55,621 bases of DNA from Bacteroidales bacterium. GTDB taxonomy: Bacteria > Bacteroidota > Bacteroidia > Bacteroidales > UBA10428. Of this stretch, positions 28,223-36,798 are shown one piece after another. Positions within the stretch are counted from its first letter, which is position 1. Each line of letters begins with the position of its first letter. The notes beneath the pieces are model-generated. The model did not search any database, had not been told where the DNA came from, and worked only from the letters and a program-made list of their open reading frames with translations. The stretch is from positions 1 through 55,621 of the forward strand of contig JAFGPB010000080.1 in NCBI GenBank assembly GCA_016926205.1, in the 5' to 3' direction. Position numbers and translations under genes: made by a program.

Positions 28223-29593
28223 ATGTATGCGATTATTGATACTGAAACAACAGGCGGAAATCCGAGAAAGGATAAACTCACTGAAATCGCAATCGTGATT
28301 CACAACGGTAGTGAAATAGTTCAGGAGTATTCTACACTGATCAATCCCGAATGCCGCATCCCCGGTTATATCACTCAGATAACGGGCATAACGGATGATA
28401 TGGTGGCTGAAGCCCCGAAATTCTATGAAATTGCAAGAAATATTGTTGAAATCACTGAAAATTCTGTATTCGTTTCCCATAACGTGCAATTTGATTATCA
28501 TTTTATCCGTAATGAATTCTGCAGACTGGGGTATGAATACAAAAGAGAGAAGCTCTGTACCGTAAGACTCAGTCAGAAACTTCTGCCCAATATGCGTTCA
28601 TACAGTCTTGGCAACCTGTGTCACGAACTCGGCATACCTGTTACCGGCAGACACCGTGCAAGAGGTGACGCATATGCCACGGCAAGGTTGTTTGAAATTC
28701 TGACACAACGCAACGGAAGCAGTGACTTTCACCATTTTCAGAACCGTTCAAAAATATCACAGGATATACATCCATTGCTCAATAAGGATATTTTTGAAAA
28801 ATTGCCGGAATTGGCCGGAGTTTACTATTTCTATGACCAGGATGCATACCTGATTTATATCGGAAAAAGCAAAAACATACGCAGCAGGGTGCTGGCACAC
28901 TTTACCAGTCATTCAAGCCGCAGGGCAATGGAAATGCGAAACAGGATTGCAGACATAAATTACGAAGTTACGGGAAGCGAACTCATTGCTTTGCTTAAGG
29001 AATCTGATGAAATTAAAAAGCATAAACCCATGTATAACCGGGCTCAGAGAAGAAATGCCTTTCAATATGGTCTCTTTTCTGAAAAAGACCTGAACGGCTA
29101 TGTTCAGTTGTTGATTGACAGGACCTGCAACCGGCAATCGGTTCCTTTGTTCAGTTTTACCGGCAGGACTGAGGCCAGACGTTTTTTATCGGAATGGATA
29201 GACCGTTATGAACTATGCCAGAAACTTTGTCATACATATGCGACGACAGGAAACTGCTTCCATTATGAAATCGGCAGTTGCAGAGGGGCTTGCCTGGGAA
29301 AGGAAAAACCTGAAGATTACAATGTCCGTGTATGGCAGGCCGTCAGGGATCACAGCCTCGAAAACCGCAACCTGCTTATTATTGATACCGGCAGAAATAT
29401 TGAAGAAAGGTCGGTCGTTAAGATAGAGAACGGAAAATACATGGGCTTTGGCTATTTCAGTACGGAATATGCCTCAGATCAGCCTGACATTATGATGGAC
29501 TGCATTAATGGATATTCTGACAGCCGGGATGTCCGCAACATCATCATTCGATACCTCCGTAACAATCCCGTCGAAAAAATTCTGGTGTATTGA
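28223..29593 (+). CDS. DnaQ-like 3'-5' exonuclease fused to a GIY-YIG endonuclease domain
   Basis: 456 aa. Residues 1-165 are a DEDDh exonuclease as in the DNA polymerase III epsilon subunit: Asp/Glu in IIDTETTGG, Asp in SHNVQFDYHFI, and His/Asp in RHRARGDAYATARLF. Residues 190-270 are a GIY-YIG nuclease of the UvrC/Cho type (LAGVYYFYDQDAYLIYIGKS with Arg in RSRVLAHF and Glu later). The C-terminal part (YATTGNCFHYEIGSCRGAC) resembles the cysteine-containing region between the UvrC N- and C-terminal halves. The fusion is known in several phyla and is assumed to act in DNA repair. Single gene, plus strand, about 100 bp from the divergent hypothetical gene. Confidence 0.88.
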   Translation: MYAIIDTETTGGNPRKDKLTEIAIVIHNGSEIVQEYSTLINPECRIPGYITQITGITDDMVAEAPKFYEIARNIVEITENSVFVSHNVQFDYHFIRNEFCRLGYEYKREKLCTVRLSQKLLPNMRSYSLGNLCHELGIPVTGRHRARGDAYATARLFEILTQRNGSSDFHHFQNRSKISQDIHPLLNKDIFEKLPELAGVYYFYDQDAYLIYIGKSKNIRSRVLAHFTSHSSRRAMEMRNRIADINYEVTGSELIALLKESDEIKKHKPMYNRAQRRNAFQYGLFSEKDLNGYVQLLIDRTCNRQSVPLFSFTGRTEARRFLSEWIDRYELCQKLCHTYATTGNCFHYEIGSCRGACLGKEKPEDYNVRVWQAVRDHSLENRNLLIIDTGRNIEERSVVKIENGKYMGFGYFSTEYASDQPDIMMDCINGYSDSRDVRNIIIRYLRNNPVEKILVY

Positions 29594-29679
29594 CTCCCCG
29601 TTCAGAAAGACGCAATCTGCCATAAGGCAGCTCATTATTGAAAGAAACTGATAATTCAGTCTATTCATCATTCTTTTGC

Positions 29680-29687
29680 TATTTTTG
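29680..29687 (+). promoter_or_regulatory. -7 promoter box of purL
   Basis: TATTTTTG fits TAnnTTTG exactly and lies 25 bp before the ATG at 29712. The open frame starting at 29676 would begin inside this box, so 29712 is the better start. A matching -33 element is not clear. Confidence 0.45.
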
Positions 29688-29711
29688 CGCCAGAAGAATT
29701 ATAGAAGCACA

Positions 29712-32700
29712 ATGATAAGCTTTTTCAGGACATCAGAGGGTCGAATTTATGCACTGGATTCAAAGGAACCATTGTCACGGGATATCATAAGCAAACTGGA
29801 ATGGCTCTTTGGAAATCCGGAGTTTATTGGTCAGTGTCTGGTGTCAGGCCGGCATATCGGACCACGCAGGGAAATGATCACGCCCTGGAGTACCAACGCA
29901 GTGGAGATCACCCAGAACATGGGAGTTTCCGGAATTTCAAGGATTGAAGCTTTCATTCCGGACTGCGGAAAACCTCATGATCCCATGCTGGAGGAAGTAT
30001 ATGAGCAACTTGACCAGAATATTTTTACTGTTGAAAAGACACCGGAACCTGTCTGCTTCATTGATGATATTGAAGCCTATAATAAGAGTGAAGGGCTCGC
30101 CCTGAGTCAGGAAGAAATCCGGTACCTGGAGGACTTAAGCCACAGGATTGAAAGAAAGCTGACCGATAGTGAAATCTTCGGATTCTCACAGGTTAACTCG
30201 GAACATTGCCGCCACAAAATTTTTAACGGTACTTTCCTTGTGGATGGTAAAAAAAAAGATTACAGCCTGTTTGATCTTATCAGACAAACAACCCAGCACA
30301 ATACCAACCGGGTTATATCTGCCTATAAGGACAATTGCGCCTTTCTTAAGGGGCCTGAAATTCTGCAGTTTTCCACACAATCATCCAATAAACCCGACTA
30401 TTTTGGGTTCAGACCATTGTCCGCTGCCATTTCCTTAAAAGCTGAAACACATAATTTTCCCACAACTGTGGAACCATTTAACGGAGCTGCAACCGGAACG
30501 GGTGGTGAGATCAGGGATCGTGTGGCAGGAGGCAAAGGAGCCTTCCCGCTGGCGGGAACAGCAGTTTATATGACTTCATATCCAAGACATAACGGTGGCC
30601 GAAGGTGGGAAAGGGAAATGACCGAAAGACAGTGGTTGTATCATAAACCGGTTGAGATTCTGATCAGGGCTTCCAACGGAGCAAGCGATTTTGGCAATAA
30701 ATTTGGACAACCCATGATCTGTGGAAGCCTGTTTACATTTGAACATGAAGAAAACAACAGAATATGGGGTTTTGACAAAGTAATCATGCTGGCCGGAGGA
30801 ATTGGCTACACCGGTCTGAAATACAGCATGAAGGATGAACCCGCAAAAGGCGACCTCATTGTGTTGCTCGGGGGTGACAATTACCGCATTGGCATGGGCG
30901 GTGGAGCAGTCTCATCAGTCGCCACCGGTGAATATGGAAACAGAATTGAACTGAATGCAGTACAACGATCCAATCCGGAAATGCAGAAACGGATATGCAA
31001 TGTCATACGCCTGCTGGCTGAATCTGCAGAAAATCCGATCATTTCCATACACGATCATGGTGCAGGGGGACACCTGAACTGCCTGTCGGAACTGGTTGAA
31101 AACACCGGGGGACGGATTGATATGGACAAGCTTCCCATCGGTGATCCTACCCTGTCAGCCAGGGAAATCATCGGAAATGAATCTCAGGAACGTATAGGAC
31201 TGATAATCAGTAAGGATGATGCGACTTTGGTACAGGAGGTCTGTGAACGGGAAAGAGCGCCTTTTTACATCATTGGTGAGGTCACGGGAGATATGCGTTT
31301 TGTCTTTGTAGACAAAGACGCAAACTGTCCCATAAACCTGAGACTGGAAGACCTTTTCGGCAACCCGCCGGGAACAGTGATCAGGGATGATTCGGTCCGG
31401 CTGAAGTTCGCCGATCCTGAGCATTCGTTTGAGAAAATACCGGAATCCATTGAAAATGTCCTGCAGCTCGAAGCTGTTGCATGCAAGGACTGGCTCACAA
31501 ATAAAGTTGACCGCAGTGTAACCGGACTGGTGGTCAAACAGCAGACATGCGGAAAACTGCAGCTGCCCCTGAACAACCTGGGTGTTGTTGCCCTCGACTA
31601 TGTAGGCCACAGAGGTATTGCAACATCCATTGGTCATGCTCCTGCAGCAGCATTGGTTGATCCTGCCCGCGGTTCAGTGCTGGCAATTGCGGAAGCACTG
31701 ACCAATATCATATGGGCTCCGGTTCAGGACGGTATAAGAGGGATCTCATTAAGTGCCAACTGGATATGGCCAGCCCGAAATCCGGGTGAGGATGCAAGGT
31801 TGTATGCTGCAGTCAGTGCAGCCAGGGATTTTGCCATTGCCCTTGGCATTAATATACCGACCGGAAAGGACTCCCTTAGCATGACCCAAAAATATCCCGA
31901 TGGAAATGAGGTAGTTGCTCCCGGAACTGTCATCATTTCCGCAGTCGGTGAAGTTACCGATGTCCGGAATGTCGTTGAGCCTGTTTTACAACTTGTTGAA
32001 GATTCGGAACTCTTGTACATCGATCTCGCACTATGCAATTTTGAGCTTGGCGGCAGTACCTTCTATCAGTCGCTGAACAGAATCGGAACGGTCTGTCCCA
32101 CCGTTCGGGATCCCGCTTATTTTGCCGAAGCTTTTGATACTTTGCAGGAACTGATCAGGAATCATGACATCATTGCCGGACATGATATATCAGCCGGCGG
32201 GATGATCGTGACCCTGCTCGAAATGTGCTTTGCTCAGCCTGGTTCCGGGATAAACCTGAATCTGGATCCATTCGGGAAAAATGATCCGTTGAGGATTTTG
32301 TTCAGTGAAAAACCGGGAATTGTCATACAGGTTAAAAAAAGCAAGACCGTTCGAAGCCTGCTGCAAAAAAACCATATCGTATTTTACGAACTAGGAAAGG
32401 TCTCAGAATCAGGTAAAATAGAAATTAACAAAGAGAATCTCAAAATATCCCTGGTTGTTAATAACTTTCGAAGGCACTGGTTTAAAACCTCTTATGAATT
32501 TGACAGAATACAAAGCGGTGTTGTTCTGGCGGAAAAGAGATTCCACAATTTTGCCCGGTATCCGCTCGAATATCATTTTTTATCGGATTTCTCCGGTAAA
32601 CTCGCTAAATATGCGGTAAATTATATGCGAAGGACTACAACCGGAATAAAATCTGCCATCCTTCGCGAAAAAGGAGTGAACGGTGACCGAGAGATGGCAC

Positions 32701-33404
32701 AAGTCATGTATCTTGCCGGATTTGACGTAAAAGATGTCCACATGACCGACCTGATCTCAGGAAGGGAGACCCTGGATGATATTAACCTGATCGTTTTTGT
32801 GGGGGGGTTCTCCAATTCAGATGTGCTAGGCAGTGCCAAAGGATGGGCAGGCGCGTTCCTTTACAATGAAAGGGCAAAAATGACGCTTGAACGGTATTAT
32901 GCCCGGAAGGACACACTTAGTCTCGGTGTATGCAATGGCTGCCAGCTTATGGCTGAACTGGACCTGATCACACCGGAACATAAAAGGAAACCAGGATTGT
33001 CGCACAACACCTCTCACAAATTTGAATCCGCTTTCCTGTCCGTAGATATACCTGAAAATCATTCCGTTATGCTGCATTCCCTTTCGGGAAGCAAACTGGG
33101 TATATGGATCGCACATGGTGAGGGCAGGTTCAGCCTGCCATACGATGAAAAACATTACCATATTGTAATGAAGTATTCTTATCCTGATTATCCGTTCAAT
33201 CCGAACGGTTCAGACTATGATACGGCAGCTCTGTGCTCTGCAGACGGCAGACATCTGGCAATGATGCCCCATATTGAACGGTCAGTTTTTCCCTGGAACT
33301 GGGCGTATTATCCAGGGGAAAGAACTGCAGATGAGATTAGTCCGTGGTTAGAAGCATTCGTAAATGCAAAGAACTGGATCCGGGATCTGGATCCTTCGGC
33401 TTGA
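29712..33404 (+). CDS. purL: Phosphoribosylformylglycinamidine synthase, large single-chain form
   Basis: 1230 aa from the chosen start. The enzyme makes FGAM from FGAR, glutamine and ATP in purine synthesis. Its three parts are present: the N-terminal and linker region (about 1-170), two AIRS-like synthase halves (for example FGFSQVNSEHCRHKIFNG, ETHNFPTTVEPFNGAATGTGGEIRD in parts, ISIHDHGAGG) and the C-terminal class I glutaminase domain with the nucleophile in LGVCNGCQLM and the His in IAHGEGRFS. Length and order match the long gammaproteobacterial/Bacteroidetes type, not the PurLQS complex. Context with an amylase-like gene 10 bp behind is unusual and probably just transcriptional linkage. 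Confidence 0.95.
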   Translation: MISFFRTSEGRIYALDSKEPLSRDIISKLEWLFGNPEFIGQCLVSGRHIGPRREMITPWSTNAVEITQNMGVSGISRIEAFIPDCGKPHDPMLEEVYEQLDQNIFTVEKTPEPVCFIDDIEAYNKSEGLALSQEEIRYLEDLSHRIERKLTDSEIFGFSQVNSEHCRHKIFNGTFLVDGKKKDYSLFDLIRQTTQHNTNRVISAYKDNCAFLKGPEILQFSTQSSNKPDYFGFRPLSAAISLKAETHNFPTTVEPFNGAATGTGGEIRDRVAGGKGAFPLAGTAVYMTSYPRHNGGRRWEREMTERQWLYHKPVEILIRASNGASDFGNKFGQPMICGSLFTFEHEENNRIWGFDKVIMLAGGIGYTGLKYSMKDEPAKGDLIVLLGGDNYRIGMGGGAVSSVATGEYGNRIELNAVQRSNPEMQKRICNVIRLLAESAENPIISIHDHGAGGHLNCLSELVENTGGRIDMDKLPIGDPTLSAREIIGNESQERIGLIISKDDATLVQEVCERERAPFYIIGEVTGDMRFVFVDKDANCPINLRLEDLFGNPPGTVIRDDSVRLKFADPEHSFEKIPESIENVLQLEAVACKDWLTNKVDRSVTGLVVKQQTCGKLQLPLNNLGVVALDYVGHRGIATSIGHAPAAALVDPARGSVLAIAEALTNIIWAPVQDGIRGISLSANWIWPARNPGEDARLYAAVSAARDFAIALGINIPTGKDSLSMTQKYPDGNEVVAPGTVIISAVGEVTDVRNVVEPVLQLVEDSELLYIDLALCNFELGGSTFYQSLNRIGTVCPTVRDPAYFAEAFDTLQELIRNHDIIAGHDISAGGMIVTLLEMCFAQPGSGINLNLDPFGKNDPLRILFSEKPGIVIQVKKSKTVRSLLQKNHIVFYELGKVSESGKIEINKENLKISLVVNNFRRHWFKTSYEFDRIQSGVVLAEKRFHNFARYPLEYHFLSDFSGKLAKYAVNYMRRTTTGIKSAILREKGVNGDREMAQVMYLAGFDVKDVHMTDLISGRETLDDINLIVFVGGFSNSDVLGSAKGWAGAFLYNERAKMTLERYYARKDTLSLGVCNGCQLMAELDLITPEHKRKPGLSHNTSHKFESAFLSVDIPENHSVMLHSLSGSKLGIWIAHGEGRFSLPYDEKHYHIVMKYSYPDYPFNPNGSDYDTAALCSADGRHLAMMPHIERSVFPWNWAYYPGERTADEISPWLEAFVNAKNWIRDLDPSA

Positions 33405-33414
33405 TTAGATTGGG

Positions 33415-34602
33415 ATGGTAATGTGGTTTAAGGACAGCATTGTATATCATGTTCTAATTGATCGCTTTGCAGGTTATCAATCCTGCAAGGACTGGCATAA
33501 ACCGGCTTTTATGGGCGGAAACCTGAAGGGCATTCTGGAAAAGCTCCCGTATTTACATGAACTGGGAATCAATACTCTTTGGCTTTCACCAGTGAATGAG
33601 ACGTCTGCCTATCACGGATACCATATCACAGATTTTTATAAGGTCGATCGTCATTTTGGCAAGGAGAAAGACCTGATTGCGTTGATCGAAGCAGCACATC
33701 GGTTAAACATCCGGGTAATCCTGGATTTTGTCCCCAATCACTGCTCCAGAAAGCATCCTTTTTTTCAGGAAGCTCTGGCAGATCACAAAAGCCCATACAG
33801 AAAATGGTTTTACTTCAAATCGCAGAGCAACAAATATCTGTGTTTTCTCGACTTCAGGGAACTGCCAAAGATCAGGCTCGGCAACAGGGATGCCAGGAAC
33901 CATATCATCGGAGCTGCCCTGTACTGGCTGGGAAAAGGTACTGACGGATTCAGGCTTGATCATGCCATCGGTCCGGAACATGATTTCTGGAAGGTATTCT
34001 CAACAGAGGTAAAAATCCGGAATCCTGAAGCTGTTCTCATCGGCGAGGCCTGGATGGAGGGCATTAAATTCTCACACCTGAAAACAATCCGGGTTAGGAA
34101 CAAGTACCTGCGCTGGCTGTATGACCTGAAACCCCGGCAGATTCAGCAGGAATATGCAGGCGAGCTGGACGGCGTGCTGGATTTTTACTTCCGTTATCTG
34201 ATCACGGAGTACATTGCCCGTAAGGAACATCCTGCTGATTGCCGTGAAATCCTTCTGGGCAAAATGAAAGAACATTATGATTTCTTCCCCGAAGCATATT
34301 TTCTGCCGTCTTTTGTTGACAACCATGATATGAGCCGCTTCATATATGAAGCAGGACAAAACAAGGCAAAACTCAAACAAGCGCTGGAAATTCAGTTCAG
34401 TCTGCCGCAACCACCCGTCTTATATTATGGGACTGAGACCGCCCTGACGCATGATGCTCCTGTTGATCTTTCTGTCCCCTACTCCGACCTCCAGGCCAGA
34501 AAACCCATGCCCTGGCATTCCCTGGATTTGGATATGGTGAATTTTTGCAGGGATCTGATTGCCAGGCGGAAAAGAAAAAAACCTTCCGAATATCTTCCCT
34601 AA
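33415..34602 (+). CDS. Alpha-amylase family (GH13) protein lacking the C-terminal domain
   Basis: 395 aa. The GH13 barrel is complete with its four blocks: DFVPNH (residues 104-109), GFRLDHA with nucleophile Asp182, LIGEAW with acid/base Glu211 and FVDNHD with Asp305. Cytoplasmic, since there is no signal peptide. The usual beta-sheet domain C after the barrel is nearly absent: the protein ends in [12 protein letters not shown]. Its stop codon shares bases with the stop of the opposite metA gene (CTAA at 34599-34602), so the end may have been shortened when the two genes came together. Substrate could be maltodextrin or glycogen-type glucan. The gene begins 10 bp after purL. Confidence 0.85.
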   Translation: MVMWFKDSIVYHVLIDRFAGYQSCKDWHKPAFMGGNLKGILEKLPYLHELGINTLWLSPVNETSAYHGYHITDFYKVDRHFGKEKDLIALIEAAHRLNIRVILDFVPNHCSRKHPFFQEALADHKSPYRKWFYFKSQSNKYLCFLDFRELPKIRLGNRDARNHIIGAALYWLGKGTDGFRLDHAIGPEHDFWKVFSTEVKIRNPEAVLIGEAWMEGIKFSHLKTIRVRNKYLRWLYDLKPRQIQQEYAGELDGVLDFYFRYLITEYIARKEHPADCREILLGKMKEHYDFFPEAYFLPSFVDNHDMSRFIYEAGQNKAKLKQALEIQFSLPQPPVLYYGTETALTHDAPVDLSVPYSDLQARKPMPWHSLDLDMVNFCRDLIARRKRKKPSEYLP

Positions 34603-35516
34603 TGAATCTCGTTTATGTTATAAGGAGTTATCTGGTAGACGTAGTAATTCAGCCAGTTGTAATAAAGCAGATTGGCGTGACTTTTCCAGCGTGCCATGGG
34701 AGGCTGTGATGGATCATCGTTCGGAAAGTAATTTACCGGAAGGTCAATCTGCAAACCTTTCTTAAGGTCCCTTTCATATTCATCCCTGAGTGTATCGGAG
34801 TCATATTCCGAGTGACCTGTGATGAAAATCTGATGTCCTCCTTTTGACTTGACAATATACACCCCTGCCACCATTGATTCGGACACGATCTCAAGATCAC
34901 TGATCCGTTCTATATCAGTCCTTCTGACTTCCGTATGCCGGGAATGCGGGGCCAGAAAATCCTCATCGAATCCTCTTACAAGGGGGATCCTGGAATTGTT
35001 GATCCGGTGTGAGAATACACCGAACATTTTCCTGGACAGCGGGTACTTGGGAATGTTGTAGAAATGGTACAGGCCGGCCTGTGCGCCCCAGCAGATGAAC
35101 ATGGTAGATGTGACATGGTGTTGTGTCCAGTCCATGATCTCCGTGAGCTCATCCCAGTAATCGACCTGTTCAAAATCAAGATGCTCAATCGGTGCACCCG
35201 TAATGATCATGCCATCGTAATTGTGCTTCCGGATCTGGTTGAAATTCTTGTAAAAGGTTCTTAAGTGTTCAATTGAGGTGTTTTTTGAAGTATGCTTCAG
35301 GGTGTGAAGCAGGGTTACCTCGACCTGCAGGGGCGTGTTGGAAAGAAGACGCAGTATATGTGTCTCGGTTGCGATCTTGACCGGCATCAGATTCAGTATT
35401 GCAATGCGTAAAGGTCTGATATCCTGATGAATAGCCCTGGTTTCGCGCATTACAAATATGTTCTCCTCCTGTAGGATCTCCACAGCAGGTAACCCATCCG
35501 GAATATTTAGCGGCAT
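34599..35516 (-). CDS. metA: Homoserine O-acyltransferase MetA type, predicted O-acetyltransferase
   Basis: 305 aa, complete. It activates homoserine in methionine synthesis. Catalytic residues of the family fall on the usual numbers: Cys142 (FICWGAQAG), His235 and Glu237 (TGHSEYD). Residue 111 in GAPIEHLDF is Glu; work on the Bacillus cereus enzyme showed that Glu here selects acetyl-CoA while Gly gives succinyl-CoA, so I predict acetyl-homoserine as the product despite the succinyltransferase name often used. It reads away from rlmN; three 23-bp repeats and a promoter are in the shared upstream region. No SAM riboswitch-like leader was recognised. Confidence 0.93.
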   Translation of the reverse strand: MPLNIPDGLPAVEILQEENIFVMRETRAIHQDIRPLRIAILNLMPVKIATETHILRLLSNTPLQVEVTLLHTLKHTSKNTSIEHLRTFYKNFNQIRKHNYDGMIITGAPIEHLDFEQVDYWDELTEIMDWTQHHVTSTMFICWGAQAGLYHFYNIPKYPLSRKMFGVFSHRINNSRIPLVRGFDEDFLAPHSRHTEVRRTDIERISDLEIVSESMVAGVYIVKSKGGHQIFITGHSEYDSDTLRDEYERDLKKGLQIDLPVNYFPNDDPSQPPMARWKSHANLLYYNWLNYYVYQITPYNINEIH

Positions 35517-35540
35517 CTTAGCTGGTTTTTAATTGAACTG

Positions 35541-35548
35541 CAAAGTTA
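35541..35548 (-). promoter_or_regulatory. -7 promoter box of metA
   Basis: On the minus strand TAACTTTG, an exact TAnnTTTG, 25 bp before the metA start. No good -33 partner is seen, which would fit a promoter that needs an activator bound further upstream at the repeats. Confidence 0.4.
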
Positions 35549-35587
35549 AGAATTATATCCCAACCTTAATCTTAATATCACTACTAA

Positions 35588-35656
35588 CCTGAAGTAAATA
35601 CTTTTACTAATGCGAGGCAAATACTTTTACTAACCTGAGGTAAATACTTTTATCAT
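35588..35656. repeat. Three tandem 23-bp repeats between metA and rlmN
   Basis: Units at 35588-35610, 35611-35633 and 35634-35656. The shared core is AAATACTTTTA, preceded by GAAGT, GAGGC or GAGGT. The period of 23 bp is near two helical turns. The array lies between the two divergent promoters and could bind a regulator cooperatively. Confidence 0.75.
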
Positions 35657-35680
35657 GCCATAAGCACCCGGAGTGGTCAT

Positions 35681-35712
35681 TTTTGAATGAATACAATAAT
35701 TTATAATTTTGC
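35681..35712 (+). promoter_or_regulatory. Bacteroidetes-type promoter of rlmN
   Basis: TTTG at about 35682-35685, an 18-nt spacer and TAATTTTG at about 35704-35711 match the -33/-7 consensus. The frame that opens at 35687 lies between these boxes and so cannot be the true start. Confidence 0.55.
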
Positions 35713-35737
35713 CCTTCACCTCACTTGGTACAGCATT

Positions 35738-36748
35738 ATGCAGGAAGAATTGTTCGGTAAAACCATACATGAGCTGGAAGAGATCGTTGCGTCCGGTCAT
35801 TTGCCTTCCTATACTGCTTTGCAGATCAGTCAGTGGCTGTATCAGAAAAAAGTCCAGTCTATTGCCGGAATGACCAATTTATCCAAAGCGGTTCGGGAGT
35901 CCCTGAGCGGAAAATATGCCATTCATACAGCTGTACCGGTCCAGGAACAGATTTCAAAGGACGGCACAAAAAAGTACCTTTTCCCTGTGCACCGGAACCG
36001 CCATGTAGAAACTGTATTCATACCTGAAAAGAACAGAAACACACTTTGTGTATCAACACAGATCGGATGCAAAATGGGCTGTGTATTCTGCATGACCGGC
36101 AAACAGGGATTTCAGGGAAACCTTTCTTCCGGTGAAATCCTGAATCAGTTCGTTTCCGTTCCGGAATCCGGAAGCATTACCAACATCGTATTCATGGGAA
36201 TGGGTGAACCCCTGGACAATCCTGAAAATGTGCTGAAAGCACTTGAGATATTATCCGCTCCATCAGGTTTCGGCATGAGCCCGTCAAGAATAACGGTATC
36301 CACAATCGGACTGCTGCCTGTTATGAACGAATTCATCAGAAAAACCAGATGTCATCTTGCGGTCAGTCTGAATTCACCCTTTCCTGAGGAGCGGCGTACA
36401 CTGATGCCTGTCGAAAAAATGACTCCGGTCCATGACATTGTGGCCTTGTTAAAAGAACAATCCCTGGAAAGACAAAGGAGGATTTCTTTCGAGTATGTTA
36501 TGTTCCGCGGAATGAATGACACGATCCGGCATATCAGGGGATTGACCCGGTTGCTCAACGGATTGAAATGCCGCATTAACCTCATACGGTATCATCCTTT
36601 GCCCGGAGTGTCGTTGCAAACTTCGGACGAGAGCACCATCCGGTGGTTCGGGGACAGATTGAACGAAAAAGGTTTGCTCACCACAATCAGAACATCAAGG
36701 GGACAGGATATCATGGCTGCATGCGGAATGCTCTCAACGCACTCCTGA
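35738..36748 (+). CDS. rlmN: 23S rRNA (A2503-C2) / tRNA (A37-C2) methyltransferase RlmN
   Basis: 336 aa. RlmN is a radical-SAM enzyme that methylates C2 of A2503 in 23S rRNA and A37 in some tRNAs. The Fe-S motif is in CVSTQIGCKMGCVFCMTG (CxxxCxxC), followed by SAM-binding GMGEPLDN and the C-terminal catalytic Cys in DIMAACGML; the first catalytic Cys is in the CMTG end of the motif region. The N-terminal helical RNA-binding part (residues 5-75) is normal. Start at 35738 (MQEELFGKT) because the upstream Met codon falls inside the promoter. Length is near the 340-350 aa of the family. Confidence 0.93.
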   Translation: MQEELFGKTIHELEEIVASGHLPSYTALQISQWLYQKKVQSIAGMTNLSKAVRESLSGKYAIHTAVPVQEQISKDGTKKYLFPVHRNRHVETVFIPEKNRNTLCVSTQIGCKMGCVFCMTGKQGFQGNLSSGEILNQFVSVPESGSITNIVFMGMGEPLDNPENVLKALEILSAPSGFGMSPSRITVSTIGLLPVMNEFIRKTRCHLAVSLNSPFPEERRTLMPVEKMTPVHDIVALLKEQSLERQRRISFEYVMFRGMNDTIRHIRGLTRLLNGLKCRINLIRYHPLPGVSLQTSDESTIRWFGDRLNEKGLLTTIRTSRGQDIMAACGMLSTHS

Positions 36749-36798
36749 TTTTTCACTTCCGTTTTTTCCCTTTGAGTATATATCAATCACGTTTACGA

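Noticed and set aside
35588-35656. CRISPR or replication iterons
   Set aside because: Only three adjacent 23-bp units, no spacers, no replication gene nearby; a regulatory array between promoters is more likely.
35517-35680. SAM riboswitch upstream of metA
   Set aside because: No conserved stem arrangement recognised; the leader after the -7 box would be only about 20 nt.
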